Positions 7,791-15,453 of a stretch of 21,508 nucleotides of DNA are shown piece after piece. The first letter of the stretch is position 1; each line of letters starts with the position of its first letter. The DNA comes from DHVE2 group archaeon (lineage in GTDB: Archaea; Thermoplasmatota; Thermoplasmata; Thermoplasmatales; Aciduliprofundaceae), in assembly GCA_015522955.1 (NCBI GenBank), contig WALG01000169.1, forward strand, positions 1 through 21,508. The letters are read 5' to 3'. Position numbers and translations under genes: made by a program. The notes below the pieces were generated by a model. The model did not search any database, was not told the origin of the DNA, and worked only from the letters and a program-made list of their open reading frames with translations.

Positions 7791-8810
7791 ATGGGGATAA
7801 AAATTGCGAAAAACAAAGTAAACGAATTTCTGGAGAGAGTGAAACAAGAGTATGTACTCTATGCACCCGTTGAAAATGGCGTCACCAAATTTGAAAAAAT
7901 TGGAGATCCAGCGGATATCTGTATTTTGCCCAATCGTACTGATATCTCACTGAAGCCTATATTCTTCCCTCCAGAGCAAGAATTTTTCAGATGGAGTAAA
8001 GACACGGAGGGATACCATATAGAAGATTTGCTTGAAAATGAAGAAAAAAAGGTAATTTTCGGGGTTCGGGGATGTGACATACGCTCTTTAGAGATTTTAG
8101 ACACGTATATGAGTGGCGAGTTTGCAGACCCTTATTATACGCAAAGAAGAAAGAATACAGTCCTTATAGGTCTCACGTGCAGTTATCCCCGTGAATCCTG
8201 TTTTTGCACAGCCTTTGGGGGTATGGTTCCCAATCACTATGATTTATGGTTCACAGATATCGGCTCATATTATTATGTGGATGTGGGAAGTGAAAAGGGA
8301 AAGAAACTAATCTTCGGTGATATATTTGAGAACGCTACCAAAGAGGACGAAATGAAAAAGAATAGGAAAATAAAAAAAGTTGAAGATGAAATAGAAAGAA
8401 GAACAAGGATAGATTTATGTGAAATTAAGAGATGCTCTCAGGAGATAAAAAAGAAGGCAGATGATGATATATGGCGAGAACTTGGAGAAATATGTGTATC
8501 CTGTGGTAGATGCAATTTTATATGTCCAACCTGTCACTGCTTTGATGTACGTGACATCACGAATCTTGAGGGCAGTGAAGGCGAGAGAATTAGAGTTTGG
8601 GATTCCTGTCACCTCTATGAATATGCAAAAACATCAGCGGAGAATTTTAGAAAGGAGAGGCATGCCCGGGTGAGATACCGTATTTACGATAAGTTTGTGT
8701 TCCCTGTTATGAGATATGGAGTTTATGCATGCACAGGTTGCGGGAGGTGCACTGATGTTTGCCATGCAAATATAAACCTCCGGGATGTTTTAAGGAGGCT
8801 GATATCATGA
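7791..8810 (+). CDS. hydB: Group 3b [NiFe]-hydrogenase (sulfhydrogenase) beta subunit
   Basis: This 339-residue iron-sulfur subunit resembles HydB of Thermococcales sulfhydrogenase and AsrA of anaerobic sulfite reductase. Visible motifs are GVRGCDIRSLEILD, CSYPRESCFCTAFGG and two [4Fe-4S] sites near the C-terminus: CVSCGRCNFICPTC from about residue 235 and CTGCGRCTDVC close to the end. It passes electrons between the FAD subunit HydG and the hydrogenase module. ATG 7791 is chosen because GGTGACG sits 5-10 nt upstream and the protein begins at the usual place. Starts at 7689 or 7764 would add residues without family resemblance. It is the first gene of a four-gene operon and overlaps hydG by 4 bp. 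About 60 residues in the middle (roughly 180-235) are highly charged and lysine/glutamate-rich, as in a linker. Confidence 0.92.
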   Translation: MGIKIAKNKVNEFLERVKQEYVLYAPVENGVTKFEKIGDPADICILPNRTDISLKPIFFPPEQEFFRWSKDTEGYHIEDLLENEEKKVIFGVRGCDIRSLEILDTYMSGEFADPYYTQRRKNTVLIGLTCSYPRESCFCTAFGGMVPNHYDLWFTDIGSYYYVDVGSEKGKKLIFGDIFENATKEDEMKKNRKIKKVEDEIERRTRIDLCEIKRCSQEIKKKADDDIWRELGEICVSCGRCNFICPTCHCFDVRDITNLEGSEGERIRVWDSCHLYEYAKTSAENFRKERHARVRYRIYDKFVFPVMRYGVYACTGCGRCTDVCHANINLRDVLRRLIS

Positions 8811-9619
8811 ATCCCTATATACCCCGGGTAGTACCCATTGTTGATATAAGAGAAGAAACTCCAGATACCAAAACATTCACAATTGCTGCGCCAATGTCTT
8901 TTCAGCCCGGACAGTTTGTTGAATTAAGTGTATTTGGATATGGAGAAGCACCGATTTCCATTTCCGGAGGAGACGGAAAGAAAATAGACTTAACAATTAG
9001 GGCGGTGGGAAATGTTACCAATAAAATTCATAGAATGCAGGTGGGAGAATATGTTGGTGTTCGTGGTCCATTTGGAAATGGATGGCCTGTGGAGAAAGCA
9101 AAGGGTAAAAATCTTCTCATAGTGGCAGGGGGTATAGGTCTTGCACCGCTCAAACCTGTGGTGGAGCATGTATGTAGCCATAGGGAGGAGTTTAGAAATG
9201 TAACTCTTCTTTACGGAGCAAGAAAGCCATCACTTATGCTTTTCAAGTATAAGTTTGATGAATGGGCGGGATATATGGATCTTCTCCTGACCGTGGACGA
9301 GGCCGAACCAGGCTGGGAGGGACATGTTGGTGTGGTTACAACTCTGTGCGATAAAATAAGGCATGTGGCAGATACAATAACTCTGATGTGTGGCCCTCCT
9401 ATAATGATGAAATACACTTCCATGGTTCTCTTGGAGTTAGGCTTTCCACCAAGTGAAATGTACTTATCATTGGAGAGGAATATGAAATGTGGTATAGGTA
9501 TCTGTGGCCATTGTGCCGTTGGTGGAGTTTATGTATGTCGTGATGGTCCGGTATTTTCTCTCAACAAGGCGTTCCGATTTATAGAGAAACCACACGAGGT
9601 GCAGGGGGTGTTGGATTGA
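8807..9619 (+). CDS. hydG: Group 3b [NiFe]-hydrogenase gamma subunit, FAD/NAD(P)H-binding
   Basis: This 270-residue protein of the ferredoxin-NADP reductase family carries NAD(P)(H) to the hydrogenase. PGQFVELSVFGYGEAPISIS is the FAD-binding region, VAGGIGLAPLKPVV the intact pyridine-nucleotide loop, and MCGPPIMMK the matching nicotinamide-side motif. A C-terminal [2Fe-2S] site is formed by MKCGIGICGHC plus the cysteine of VCRDGPVF. The ATG at 8807 overlaps the hydB stop (ATGA) with GGAGG upstream; a longer reading frame from 8759 lies inside hydB and is unlikely. Group 3b enzymes mostly use NADP(H), but the sequence alone does not settle NAD versus NADP. Its intact motifs contrast with the altered NfnA at 6572-7426. 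Confidence 0.94.
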   Translation: MNPYIPRVVPIVDIREETPDTKTFTIAAPMSFQPGQFVELSVFGYGEAPISISGGDGKKIDLTIRAVGNVTNKIHRMQVGEYVGVRGPFGNGWPVEKAKGKNLLIVAGGIGLAPLKPVVEHVCSHREEFRNVTLLYGARKPSLMLFKYKFDEWAGYMDLLLTVDEAEPGWEGHVGVVTTLCDKIRHVADTITLMCGPPIMMKYTSMVLLELGFPPSEMYLSLERNMKCGIGICGHCAVGGVYVCRDGPVFSLNKAFRFIEKPHEVQGVLD

Positions 9620-10362
9620 ATATAGGAATATTCTCCTTATCCTGCTGTGAGGGCTGCTCTGTTCAATTTCTCAATTTAGAGAGCAAGATACTGGAAGTGC
9701 TCAAACATCTCAGCATAAAGAATTTTAGATTAGCAAAGGAGATAAACGAAATGCCTGTAGATATTGCCTTTGTGGAAGGCACACCTACAACTAGAGATGA
9801 AGTGATCAAACTCCTTAGAATTAGAAAAGATTGTAAAGTACTGGTTGCTCTGGGTGCCTGTGCAGATACGGGCGGTGTGCCGGGACTTGTCAATACTATT
9901 TCCAAGAGAGATGCAATTAAAGTTTATCAGGGGAATCCGCCAGAGATTTCTCTAAATCCAAAACCCCTCAGTTACTATGTGAATGTGGACTATATCCTCC
10001 ATGGCTGTCCCTTTTCCAGGAAAGAATTGCTGGAACTAATAACAGATATTGTTATTGGAAAAGAATTTCGAGAGAAAGAGTATAGTGTGTGTGTAGAGTG
10101 CACTCTCAGAGAGAATGGCTGTCTTCTGGAGCAAGGTTACCTCTGCATGGGTCCGATTACACGGGGCGGGTGTAAAGCAATGTGCCCCAGCAATGGTGCA
10201 GCGTGTATAGGATGTCGAGGTCCATTTGAAGATGCAAATTTTAAGGGGCATATTAGGTCTCTGCAAGAACTGGGATTTACCAAAGAGCAAATCATAGAAG
10301 CCTATTCCGTTTTCTCCTATGAAAAACTCAAGGAGGTGATTTCTTGGCTGAAAGAAGAATAA
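9616..10362 (+). CDS. hydD: Group 3b [NiFe]-hydrogenase delta (small) subunit
   Basis: This is a 248-residue small subunit carrying the Fe-S relay next to the NiFe site. The proximal-cluster signature is at the N-terminus (SCCEGCSVQF, C10/C11/C14), followed by LGACADTGGVPG and HGCPFSRKEL. A cysteine-rich stretch follows (CVECTLRENGC, CMGPITRGGCKAMCP, CIGCRGPFEDANF) that supplies the remaining cluster ligands. It is cytoplasmic: no signal peptide is present. Translation begins at TTG 9616, overlapping the hydG stop by 4 bp (TTGA) with GGGGGTG just upstream. There is no ATG nearby that keeps the CCEGC motif. Confidence 0.93.
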   Translation: MNIGIFSLSCCEGCSVQFLNLESKILEVLKHLSIKNFRLAKEINEMPVDIAFVEGTPTTRDEVIKLLRIRKDCKVLVALGACADTGGVPGLVNTISKRDAIKVYQGNPPEISLNPKPLSYYVNVDYILHGCPFSRKELLELITDIVIGKEFREKEYSVCVECTLRENGCLLEQGYLCMGPITRGGCKAMCPSNGAACIGCRGPFEDANFKGHIRSLQELGFTKEQIIEAYSVFSYEKLKEVISWLKEE

Positions 10363-11621
10363 GAATAGAAGAGATAACTAAAATAGAGGGACATGCCAAT
10401 CTGACCATTGAAATCGAGAGCAATGAGGTAAAAAGAGTCATATTTGGGGTACATGAGGGTTCAAGATACTTCGAAGCATTTATGAAGGGTCGTTTTTACA
10501 CGTATATCCATCACCTTGCCGGAAGGATATGTGGAATATGTACTGTGGCTCATGAATTGGCAAGTTTACTTGCGGTGGAGAAAGCCCTGGGATTTGAAGT
10601 ACCCGATGAAATTCATGCCCTTAGAAAACTCATGCTTTATAGTTCCCATATACAGAGTCATATACTTCATCTTTATTTTCTGGCACTGCCCGATTATGCG
10701 TGCGCAGAAAGTGCAGTAGAACTTGCCAGAAAAGATTCACGCTCCCTTGAACTGGTGAAGAAGGCCTTTGCCATAAAGGAGGCAATGAACTACATGACCT
10801 CAATCATCGGGGGACGGGCAGTGCATCCATGTACGCTGGTTCCCGGAGGGCATTCAGCAAAAATAGATAAAGAGGATATCGAGAGATATGCGAAAAAAAT
10901 GAAAGAAATTTATCCTCTTCTTTTAGAGACTGCAGAACTCTTTTTATCAATAGAATATCCCGAATTTGAAAGAGAATCAGAATATGTTGCTCTTGTAGAT
11001 GGTATTAAAATACCTTTATATGAAGGGAATATAGGTACAACCCGTGTGAGATTTTCTCCAAAAGAATATATGAAGCACCTGAGAGAGTGGACGGTGGATT
11101 ATTCATCGGCCAAGCACTCTCTTGTAGATAATAGAGATTACATGGTAGGTGCTCTTGCCAGACTAAATCTTAATCCTTACCTTAGAGATGATGCCAAAGA
11201 GATAGCAGAGAAATATTCCATTAGGTTCCCAACTCACAAAGTGGCTTGGATAAATGTAGCTCAGGCTCTAGAGAATCTGCATTATGCTCAGGAGGCACTG
11301 GAAATTGTTGATTCTCTACGTAAGGGATACAGTGGAGTTCCTTCTAAACCCAAAACGTTGGATGGAGAGGGTATTGCTGCCCTTGAGGCACCTCGAGGTC
11401 TGCTTATCCATCATTATCGTTTCTCACGGGGACGCTGTACCTATGCCAATATAATAACTCCCACAGCCATGAACACAGAAAACATAGAAAGGAATCTCAG
11501 GGAATATATCTCGCAAATTGTGGAGATGGATGATGATTTCATAAAAACGGAGGCAGAGAAAATAATTCGTGCCTATGACCCATGCATCTCATGCTCGGTG
11601 CATGTGACGCGTGTGGGATAA
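10344..11621 (+). CDS. hydA: Group 3b [NiFe]-hydrogenase alpha (catalytic large) subunit
   Basis: This 425-residue subunit holds the NiFe active site. The four cysteine ligands are C63 and C66 in RICGIC, and C414 and C417 in DPCISCSVH. ALEAPRGLLIHHY is a further family motif. The reaction is reversible H2 oxidation or proton reduction coupled to NAD(P)(H) via HydDGB, with sulfur reduction a known side activity of relatives. Only five residues (VTRVG) follow His420, the usual processing point, so a maturation protease would remove a very short peptide. The start is TTG 10344, 19 bp inside hydD, supported by a full GGAGGTGAT at 10332-10340. No hyp or protease genes lie in the window. The operon ends here, followed by a T/C-rich stretch. 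Confidence 0.95.
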   Translation: MAERRIRIEEITKIEGHANLTIEIESNEVKRVIFGVHEGSRYFEAFMKGRFYTYIHHLAGRICGICTVAHELASLLAVEKALGFEVPDEIHALRKLMLYSSHIQSHILHLYFLALPDYACAESAVELARKDSRSLELVKKAFAIKEAMNYMTSIIGGRAVHPCTLVPGGHSAKIDKEDIERYAKKMKEIYPLLLETAELFLSIEYPEFERESEYVALVDGIKIPLYEGNIGTTRVRFSPKEYMKHLREWTVDYSSAKHSLVDNRDYMVGALARLNLNPYLRDDAKEIAEKYSIRFPTHKVAWINVAQALENLHYAQEALEIVDSLRKGYSGVPSKPKTLDGEGIAALEAPRGLLIHHYRFSRGRCTYANIITPTAMNTENIERNLREYISQIVEMDDDFIKTEAEKIIRAYDPCISCSVHVTRVG

Positions 11622-11698
11622 CTTATTTCTTCTCATTCCAAGAACTTTCGTATGTATTCTGGAAAAACACAAATAGGTGATATGTCATGCTATGAAAG
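11622..11698 (+). other. Short intergenic gap with a T/C-rich stretch
   Basis: After the hydA stop the + strand reads CTTATTTCTTCTC, a weak candidate terminator. No convincing ribosome-binding site precedes ATG 11699: a GGTGAT at 11676-11681 is too far away and its nearer ATG codons run into stops. I cannot place a clear TATA box. Confidence 0.35.
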
Positions 11699-12475
11699 AT
11701 GAATGAAAATATTGAGAATCTTCGGAAACTAGCCCATGCTGCTAGAAACGAGATAATTTCCACACTGAAGAAGCATGGAGATAAAGCGGGTGAGACAGTA
11801 AAAATTGGTGCTTACGGCTTACCCTCTTCCCTTGTTGATGTCAAGGCGGAAAGTAAAATAATTGAGATTGTAAATAATGAGGATATGCCCTACAATATTT
11901 TTAGTGAAGAAGCAGGTTTTATAGATAGAGGTTATAAAAATACACTCATTGTAGATCCCCTAGATGGCTCCTATAATGCAGAGAATAATATACCATTCTA
12001 TGCAGTATCACTTGCTGTGAGCGGTGGAGTTCTTGAAAGGGTGAAATATGCACTTGTTAAAGATGTTTCTCATGGAGTGGAATATTGGGCCATAAAGGGT
12101 GAGGGGGCATATCGCGAAAATGTGAGGCTGCAGGTAGATGGACATAAAAATCTGTATGTAATATACCTCGGCAAGAAGGCTCATCCTCAAAGTTTTGATA
12201 TTGCAAGAAAGGCAAGAAGAATTCGCAGTTTTGGGTCAGCATCTTTAGAACTCTGTACGGTGGCAGAAGGCATAGCGGATCTTTTCATGTACAGATTTAT
12301 CAATGGGGGTGCTCTAAGAATTGTGGACATCGCTGCGGGTTACCTGATTGTAAAGGAATCTGGTGGGCTGGTACTTGATGATGCACTTAATCCTCTAAAT
12401 ATGGCTCTTGATTTTAAAGAAAGAAAAAATGTTATTGCTGTGGCAAATAACGAAATTTTGGAGGTGTTTAAATGA
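11699..12475 (+). CDS. IMPase/FBPase-family phosphatase, candidate NADP(H) phosphatase
   Basis: This 258-residue Mg-dependent phosphatase belongs to the inositol monophosphatase superfamily (archaeal FBPase/IMPase). Metal-site motifs are FSEEAGF (residues 68-73), VDPLDGS (85-91, Asp86 and Asp89) and VDIAAG (209-214), where the more usual form is WDxAAG. SFGSASLELCTVAEG is also typical. Possible substrates are inositol-1-phosphate, fructose-1,6-bisphosphate or NADP+. The gene overlaps the NAD kinase gene by 4 bp, and in Methanocaldococcus the same two families are fused in MJ0917, which has NADP phosphatase and NAD kinase activity. This makes an NADP(H) phosphatase role plausible by inference. 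Family is certain, substrate is not. Confidence 0.88.
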   Translation: MNENIENLRKLAHAARNEIISTLKKHGDKAGETVKIGAYGLPSSLVDVKAESKIIEIVNNEDMPYNIFSEEAGFIDRGYKNTLIVDPLDGSYNAENNIPFYAVSLAVSGGVLERVKYALVKDVSHGVEYWAIKGEGAYRENVRLQVDGHKNLYVIYLGKKAHPQSFDIARKARRIRSFGSASLELCTVAEGIADLFMYRFINGGALRIVDIAAGYLIVKESGGLVLDDALNPLNMALDFKERKNVIAVANNEILEVFK

Positions 12476-13266
12476 GATACGGTATAGTTGCAAATCCTGA
12501 AAAAGAAGAATGCATCGCTTTGGTTGAAGAAATAAAGAAGAGGATTCCGGATGCTGTGGTGGAGGAAAAAATCGCTAAAATTCTAAATCTTAATGATGGC
12601 GTTTCATTGGAAGACATGAATGTGGATATTATAATTACGGTGGGGGGTGACGGGACTATCCTTCTGGCTTTGCAGAGAGCCAAGGGCAGGATTTTGGGGG
12701 TTAACATGGGTCTTTTGGGATATCTCACCGAGATTGAATCCCATGAATTATGGGATTCACTTAGGAGAATAGAGGAAGGAAATTATTGGGTAGAGAAGCG
12801 AATGAAGATAAAGGTTATGCTCAATGGAAAAAGATTGCACGATTGCACAAACGAGGCTGTGGTACATACTGCCGAGATTGCAAAATTAAGATCCTATAGC
12901 ATTTATTTTGAAAATGAAATCCTCGACAGGTTTAGGGCAGATGGAATAATTGTTGCTACACCTACCGGCTCCACGTCATACTCTCTTAGTGCTGGAGGAC
13001 CAATTTTGCATCCCCAAATCGAAGGTATGGTTATTACCCCACTTTCTCCGTTCAAAAGATATCCTCGTTCATTTGTGCTGCCTATAGGTAAAGTTAGGAT
13101 TGAAATTGCCGATAGAAAGAAAAATCTTCTTGTTCTTGATGGTCAAGAAACTGTGGAAATTGAGGATGAAGATGTTGTTGAAATTGAAAAATCTGAAAAT
13201 TATGCAGAGTTCATTAGATTTACATCCAATGAAATGGAGAGAATAAGAAATATTATCTTGGGATGA
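12472..13266 (+). CDS. nadK: NAD kinase
   Basis: This 264-residue NAD kinase phosphorylates NAD+ to NADP+ in the cytoplasm. GGDGT is at residues 58-62, followed by NMGLLGYL (about 78-85), the NE motif at 127-128 (TNEAVV), and DGIIVATPTGSTSYSLSAGGP (about 158-178) forming the NAD-binding region. Length is normal for archaeal enzymes. It overlaps the phosphatase gene upstream and the JAMM gene downstream, each by 4 bp (ATGA). Its neighbours include NADPH-dependent redox enzymes, so it may help set the NADP(H) pool they use. Confidence 0.95.
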   Translation: MRYGIVANPEKEECIALVEEIKKRIPDAVVEEKIAKILNLNDGVSLEDMNVDIIITVGGDGTILLALQRAKGRILGVNMGLLGYLTEIESHELWDSLRRIEEGNYWVEKRMKIKVMLNGKRLHDCTNEAVVHTAEIAKLRSYSIYFENEILDRFRADGIIVATPTGSTSYSLSAGGPILHPQIEGMVITPLSPFKRYPRSFVLPIGKVRIEIADRKKNLLVLDGQETVEIEDEDVVEIEKSENYAEFIRFTSNEMERIRNIILG

Positions 13267-13640
13267 GTGATGGAAATATGTGGAAAATAAAGAAAGAATT
13301 GCTGAGGATGATTATGGAAGCGTCCAAAGATTCATATCCACATGAGTTTGGAGCGTTTTTACGTGCGAAATTTGGGATTATATATGAACTTGTAATGCTC
13401 CCCGGGACTATAAGCGGTGGCTCTTCAGTGGTTTTTCAACTTATGATGAAGCCAATAGATTTCAGTATTGTTGGCTCGGTACATTCCCATCCGTCTGGAG
13501 TACCTTTACCCTCGGAGGCAGATATAAACATGTTTTCACGAACTGGCGATGTGCATATAATTGTGGCTTATCCATTCACAATGTATTCGTGGAAGGCTTA
13601 CAATCGAGAGGGAGAAGAAATAGAGGTTAAGATTATATAA
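13263..13640 (+). CDS. JAMM/MPN+ domain metalloprotease-like protein
   Basis: This 125-residue protein is essentially a single JAMM domain. The zinc signature is complete: Glu28 (HEFGAF) and H-x-H-x7-S-x2-D with His74, His76, Ser84 and Asp87. Archaeal relatives include desampylases, which cleave isopeptide bonds of ubiquitin-like SAMP proteins, and other JAMM proteins of unknown substrate. Nothing in this sequence chooses between these. It is translationally coupled to nadK by a 4-bp overlap. No ubiquitin-like SAMP gene is visible in the window. Confidence 0.88.
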   Translation: MSDGNMWKIKKELLRMIMEASKDSYPHEFGAFLRAKFGIIYELVMLPGTISGGSSVVFQLMMKPIDFSIVGSVHSHPSGVPLPSEADINMFSRTGDVHIIVAYPFTMYSWKAYNREGEEIEVKII

Positions 13641-13665
13641 ACGTTGTATAAACTCAACGGGAACC

Positions 13666-13673
13666 TTAAATAT
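13666..13673 (+). promoter_or_regulatory. TATA box for a probable leaderless translin-dacZ transcript
   Basis: TTAAATAT is centred about 25 nt before ATG 13695. Transcription would begin at or next to the A of the start codon. No ribosome-binding site lies in front of that ATG, which supports leaderless translation. Confidence 0.55.
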
Positions 13674-13694
13674 TTGCCTGTATTATTCTTTGCT

Positions 13695-14291
13695 ATGAAT
13701 CTCAGAGAAATAGGCGATGCTATAGAGGAGGTACTTGACGAGAAGGATTCCATAAGAGAAATAGCGATTAAATCTTCCCGTTCAATAATAAGGAAAGCAT
13801 CTCAAGCAATAGTGATGATGCACAGAAATGAGAATACCACAGATATTTTGCGAGCGCTTAAGGAGGAGGTATGGCACCTTAAAAGCCTCCTTCTGAAAGA
13901 TTTTCCAGATCTCATATTTGCAGGATTCGTGCAAAATGCATTTCAAGAGTACTGTGAAGCGTTGATTTTCTATGCGATTCTCCATGGAGAGAATATTCCA
14001 AGCCCATCAAACCTTGGTGTGAATCCAGAAGCATACTTGATGGGACTTGCGGATGTTGCGGGAGAACTACGTCGAGAATCTCTCGAATCTCTAAGAAATG
14101 GAAATATAGAAGATGCGGAGAAGTATATGCATATTATGGAGGAGATTTACGAAACGTTATTGAGATTCAACTATCCCTCTGGACTTGTTCCTCTACGTCC
14201 CAAGCAGGATTTTGTTAGAGGCATCTTAGAAAAAACGAGAAGTGAGATAACCCTGGCCATCATAACCGGGGGAAGGGAAAGAAATGAATAA
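13695..14291 (+). CDS. Translin family protein
   Basis: This predicted 198-residue, mostly helical protein belongs to the translin family. The C-terminal half is the most diagnostic: GLADVAGELRRESLESL, then a stretch ending in FNYPSGLVPLRPKQDFVRG. Eukaryotic translin/TRAX forms octameric single-stranded DNA/RNA-binding shells with RNase activity. The archaeal role is not established, though an archaeal TRAX-like RNase has been described. ATG 13695 is preferred over TTG 13644 because the extra 17 residues have no family match and a TATA box is correctly placed for a leaderless start. It overlaps dacZ by 8 bp. Confidence 0.87.
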   Translation: MNLREIGDAIEEVLDEKDSIREIAIKSSRSIIRKASQAIVMMHRNENTTDILRALKEEVWHLKSLLLKDFPDLIFAGFVQNAFQEYCEALIFYAILHGENIPSPSNLGVNPEAYLMGLADVAGELRRESLESLRNGNIEDAEKYMHIMEEIYETLLRFNYPSGLVPLRPKQDFVRGILEKTRSEITLAIITGGRERNE

Positions 14292-15111
14292 CGAGAGTGC
14301 TAAGGAATGGAATAGCAAAGAATTTACAAAGATAGTGGTTATGGGTGAAGACCCAGAAGAAATTGCAAATCAATACGCAGATAAAGATGTGATTATAATA
14401 TATCCACAGGGTTTCAGGCCAAGCGCTTGGTCTCTACTTCATAATAATTTTGTGAAAATTTTTTCTAACTATTCAAAATATCCAGATATTGAAAGTCTTG
14501 GAATAATAAAAGACATGCTAATGTACCTTCTCAACACATCCCATCTCACTTCTGGGGATCGTGTACTGGTTATATTCCGCAAGAAGGGTGAGGTGCATAG
14601 ATTATTTTTTGATTTTCCCTCAATGAAGATACCCACTATTCTCAATACATTGTCTCATCGAGTGAGACGAGAGATAGTGGAAAACGTTCTTAAAATCTGC
14701 AGGAGTATAGTAAAGGGTGGTCGTGAGGGGAATCCTGCAGGTGCTCTTTTTCTTGTGGGCGATGCTGAAAATGTGAAAGAAAATGTGGTGCAGAAGATAG
14801 CAAATCCCATGAGTGGGATAGAGCCCATGTTACGGGATGTGAAAAGAGATGAGAATCTGCCCACAATAAGAGAATTTGCTCTTATGGATGGAGCCATTAT
14901 AATAGATGATCGTGGTTATGTGGTATCTGCAGGTGCCTATGTGAAAAACTTGGAGATTCAGGAATGGGTTTTGGATGGAAAAGGAGGTAGACATCTTGCA
15001 GCCCAGTCAATCACAAGAAGAACTAGGACTATAGGATTTGTAGTCTCTTCTGAGGGAGTAATAAGAATATACGAAGATGGAAAAATGATTTTTGAATTAA
15101 AAGATTTCTAA
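14284..15111 (+). CDS. dacZ: Archaeal diadenylate cyclase (DacZ type)
   Basis: This 275-residue protein carries a C-terminal DAC (DisA_N) domain that makes cyclic di-AMP from two ATP. The catalytic motifs are DGA at residues 202-204 (MDGAIIIDDRG) and the RH motif at 236-237 (GGRHLAAQSITRRT), followed by VSSEGVIRIYEDGK. The N-terminal ~190 residues match the two-domain layout known for archaeal DacZ and have no membrane segments, unlike CdaA. It overlaps translin by 8 bp. The start has a G/A-rich stretch (GGGGGAAGGGAAAG) upstream. Its stop lies only 2 bp from the convergent uS10 stop. No c-di-AMP phosphodiesterase or receptor is evident nearby. Confidence 0.92.
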   Translation: MNNESAKEWNSKEFTKIVVMGEDPEEIANQYADKDVIIIYPQGFRPSAWSLLHNNFVKIFSNYSKYPDIESLGIIKDMLMYLLNTSHLTSGDRVLVIFRKKGEVHRLFFDFPSMKIPTILNTLSHRVRREIVENVLKICRSIVKGGREGNPAGALFLVGDAENVKENVVQKIANPMSGIEPMLRDVKRDENLPTIREFALMDGAIIIDDRGYVVSAGAYVKNLEIQEWVLDGKGGRHLAAQSITRRTRTIGFVVSSEGVIRIYEDGKMIFELKDF

Positions 15112-15113
15112 AC

Positions 15114-15428
15114 TTATGATTTGAGTTCTATTTCAATATGAATCCCATCGGGAATCTGGATACGCATTAACTGTCTCAGGGCCCTCTCATCGGCATCTAT
15201 ATCTATGAGCCTCTTGTGAATACGCATCTCCCACCTTTCCCAAGTCTCACTCCCTTCTCCGTCGGGAGCCTTGCGCAGAGGTACCACAAGTCTCTTTGTA
15301 GGTAATGGAATGGGACCATGAAGTTCTACACCAGTTCTCTCTGCAATCTTCTTGATTTGATTGCATACTTCATCTACTTTTTTATGGTCAGTGCCGCTTA
15401 GCCTTATTCGGGCCCTATATACAGCCAT
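15114..15428 (-). CDS. rps10: Ribosomal protein uS10
   Basis: This is the 104-residue archaeal uS10, a component of the small subunit head. Typical stretches are YRARIRLSGTD, GPIPLPTKRLVVPLRKAP and KRLIDIDADERALRQLMRIQIPDG. It is the last gene of the str-type cluster, 25 bp after EF-1A. A GGTGAGTTAA site stands directly before the ATG. The convergent dacZ gene ends 2 bp away, so the transcript must terminate within or antisense to dacZ. Confidence 0.97.
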   Translation of the reverse strand: MAVYRARIRLSGTDHKKVDEVCNQIKKIAERTGVELHGPIPLPTKRLVVPLRKAPDGEGSETWERWEMRIHKRLIDIDADERALRQLMRIQIPDGIHIEIELKS

Positions 15429-15453
15429 TTAACTCACCAAAATAAAAAAGGGA

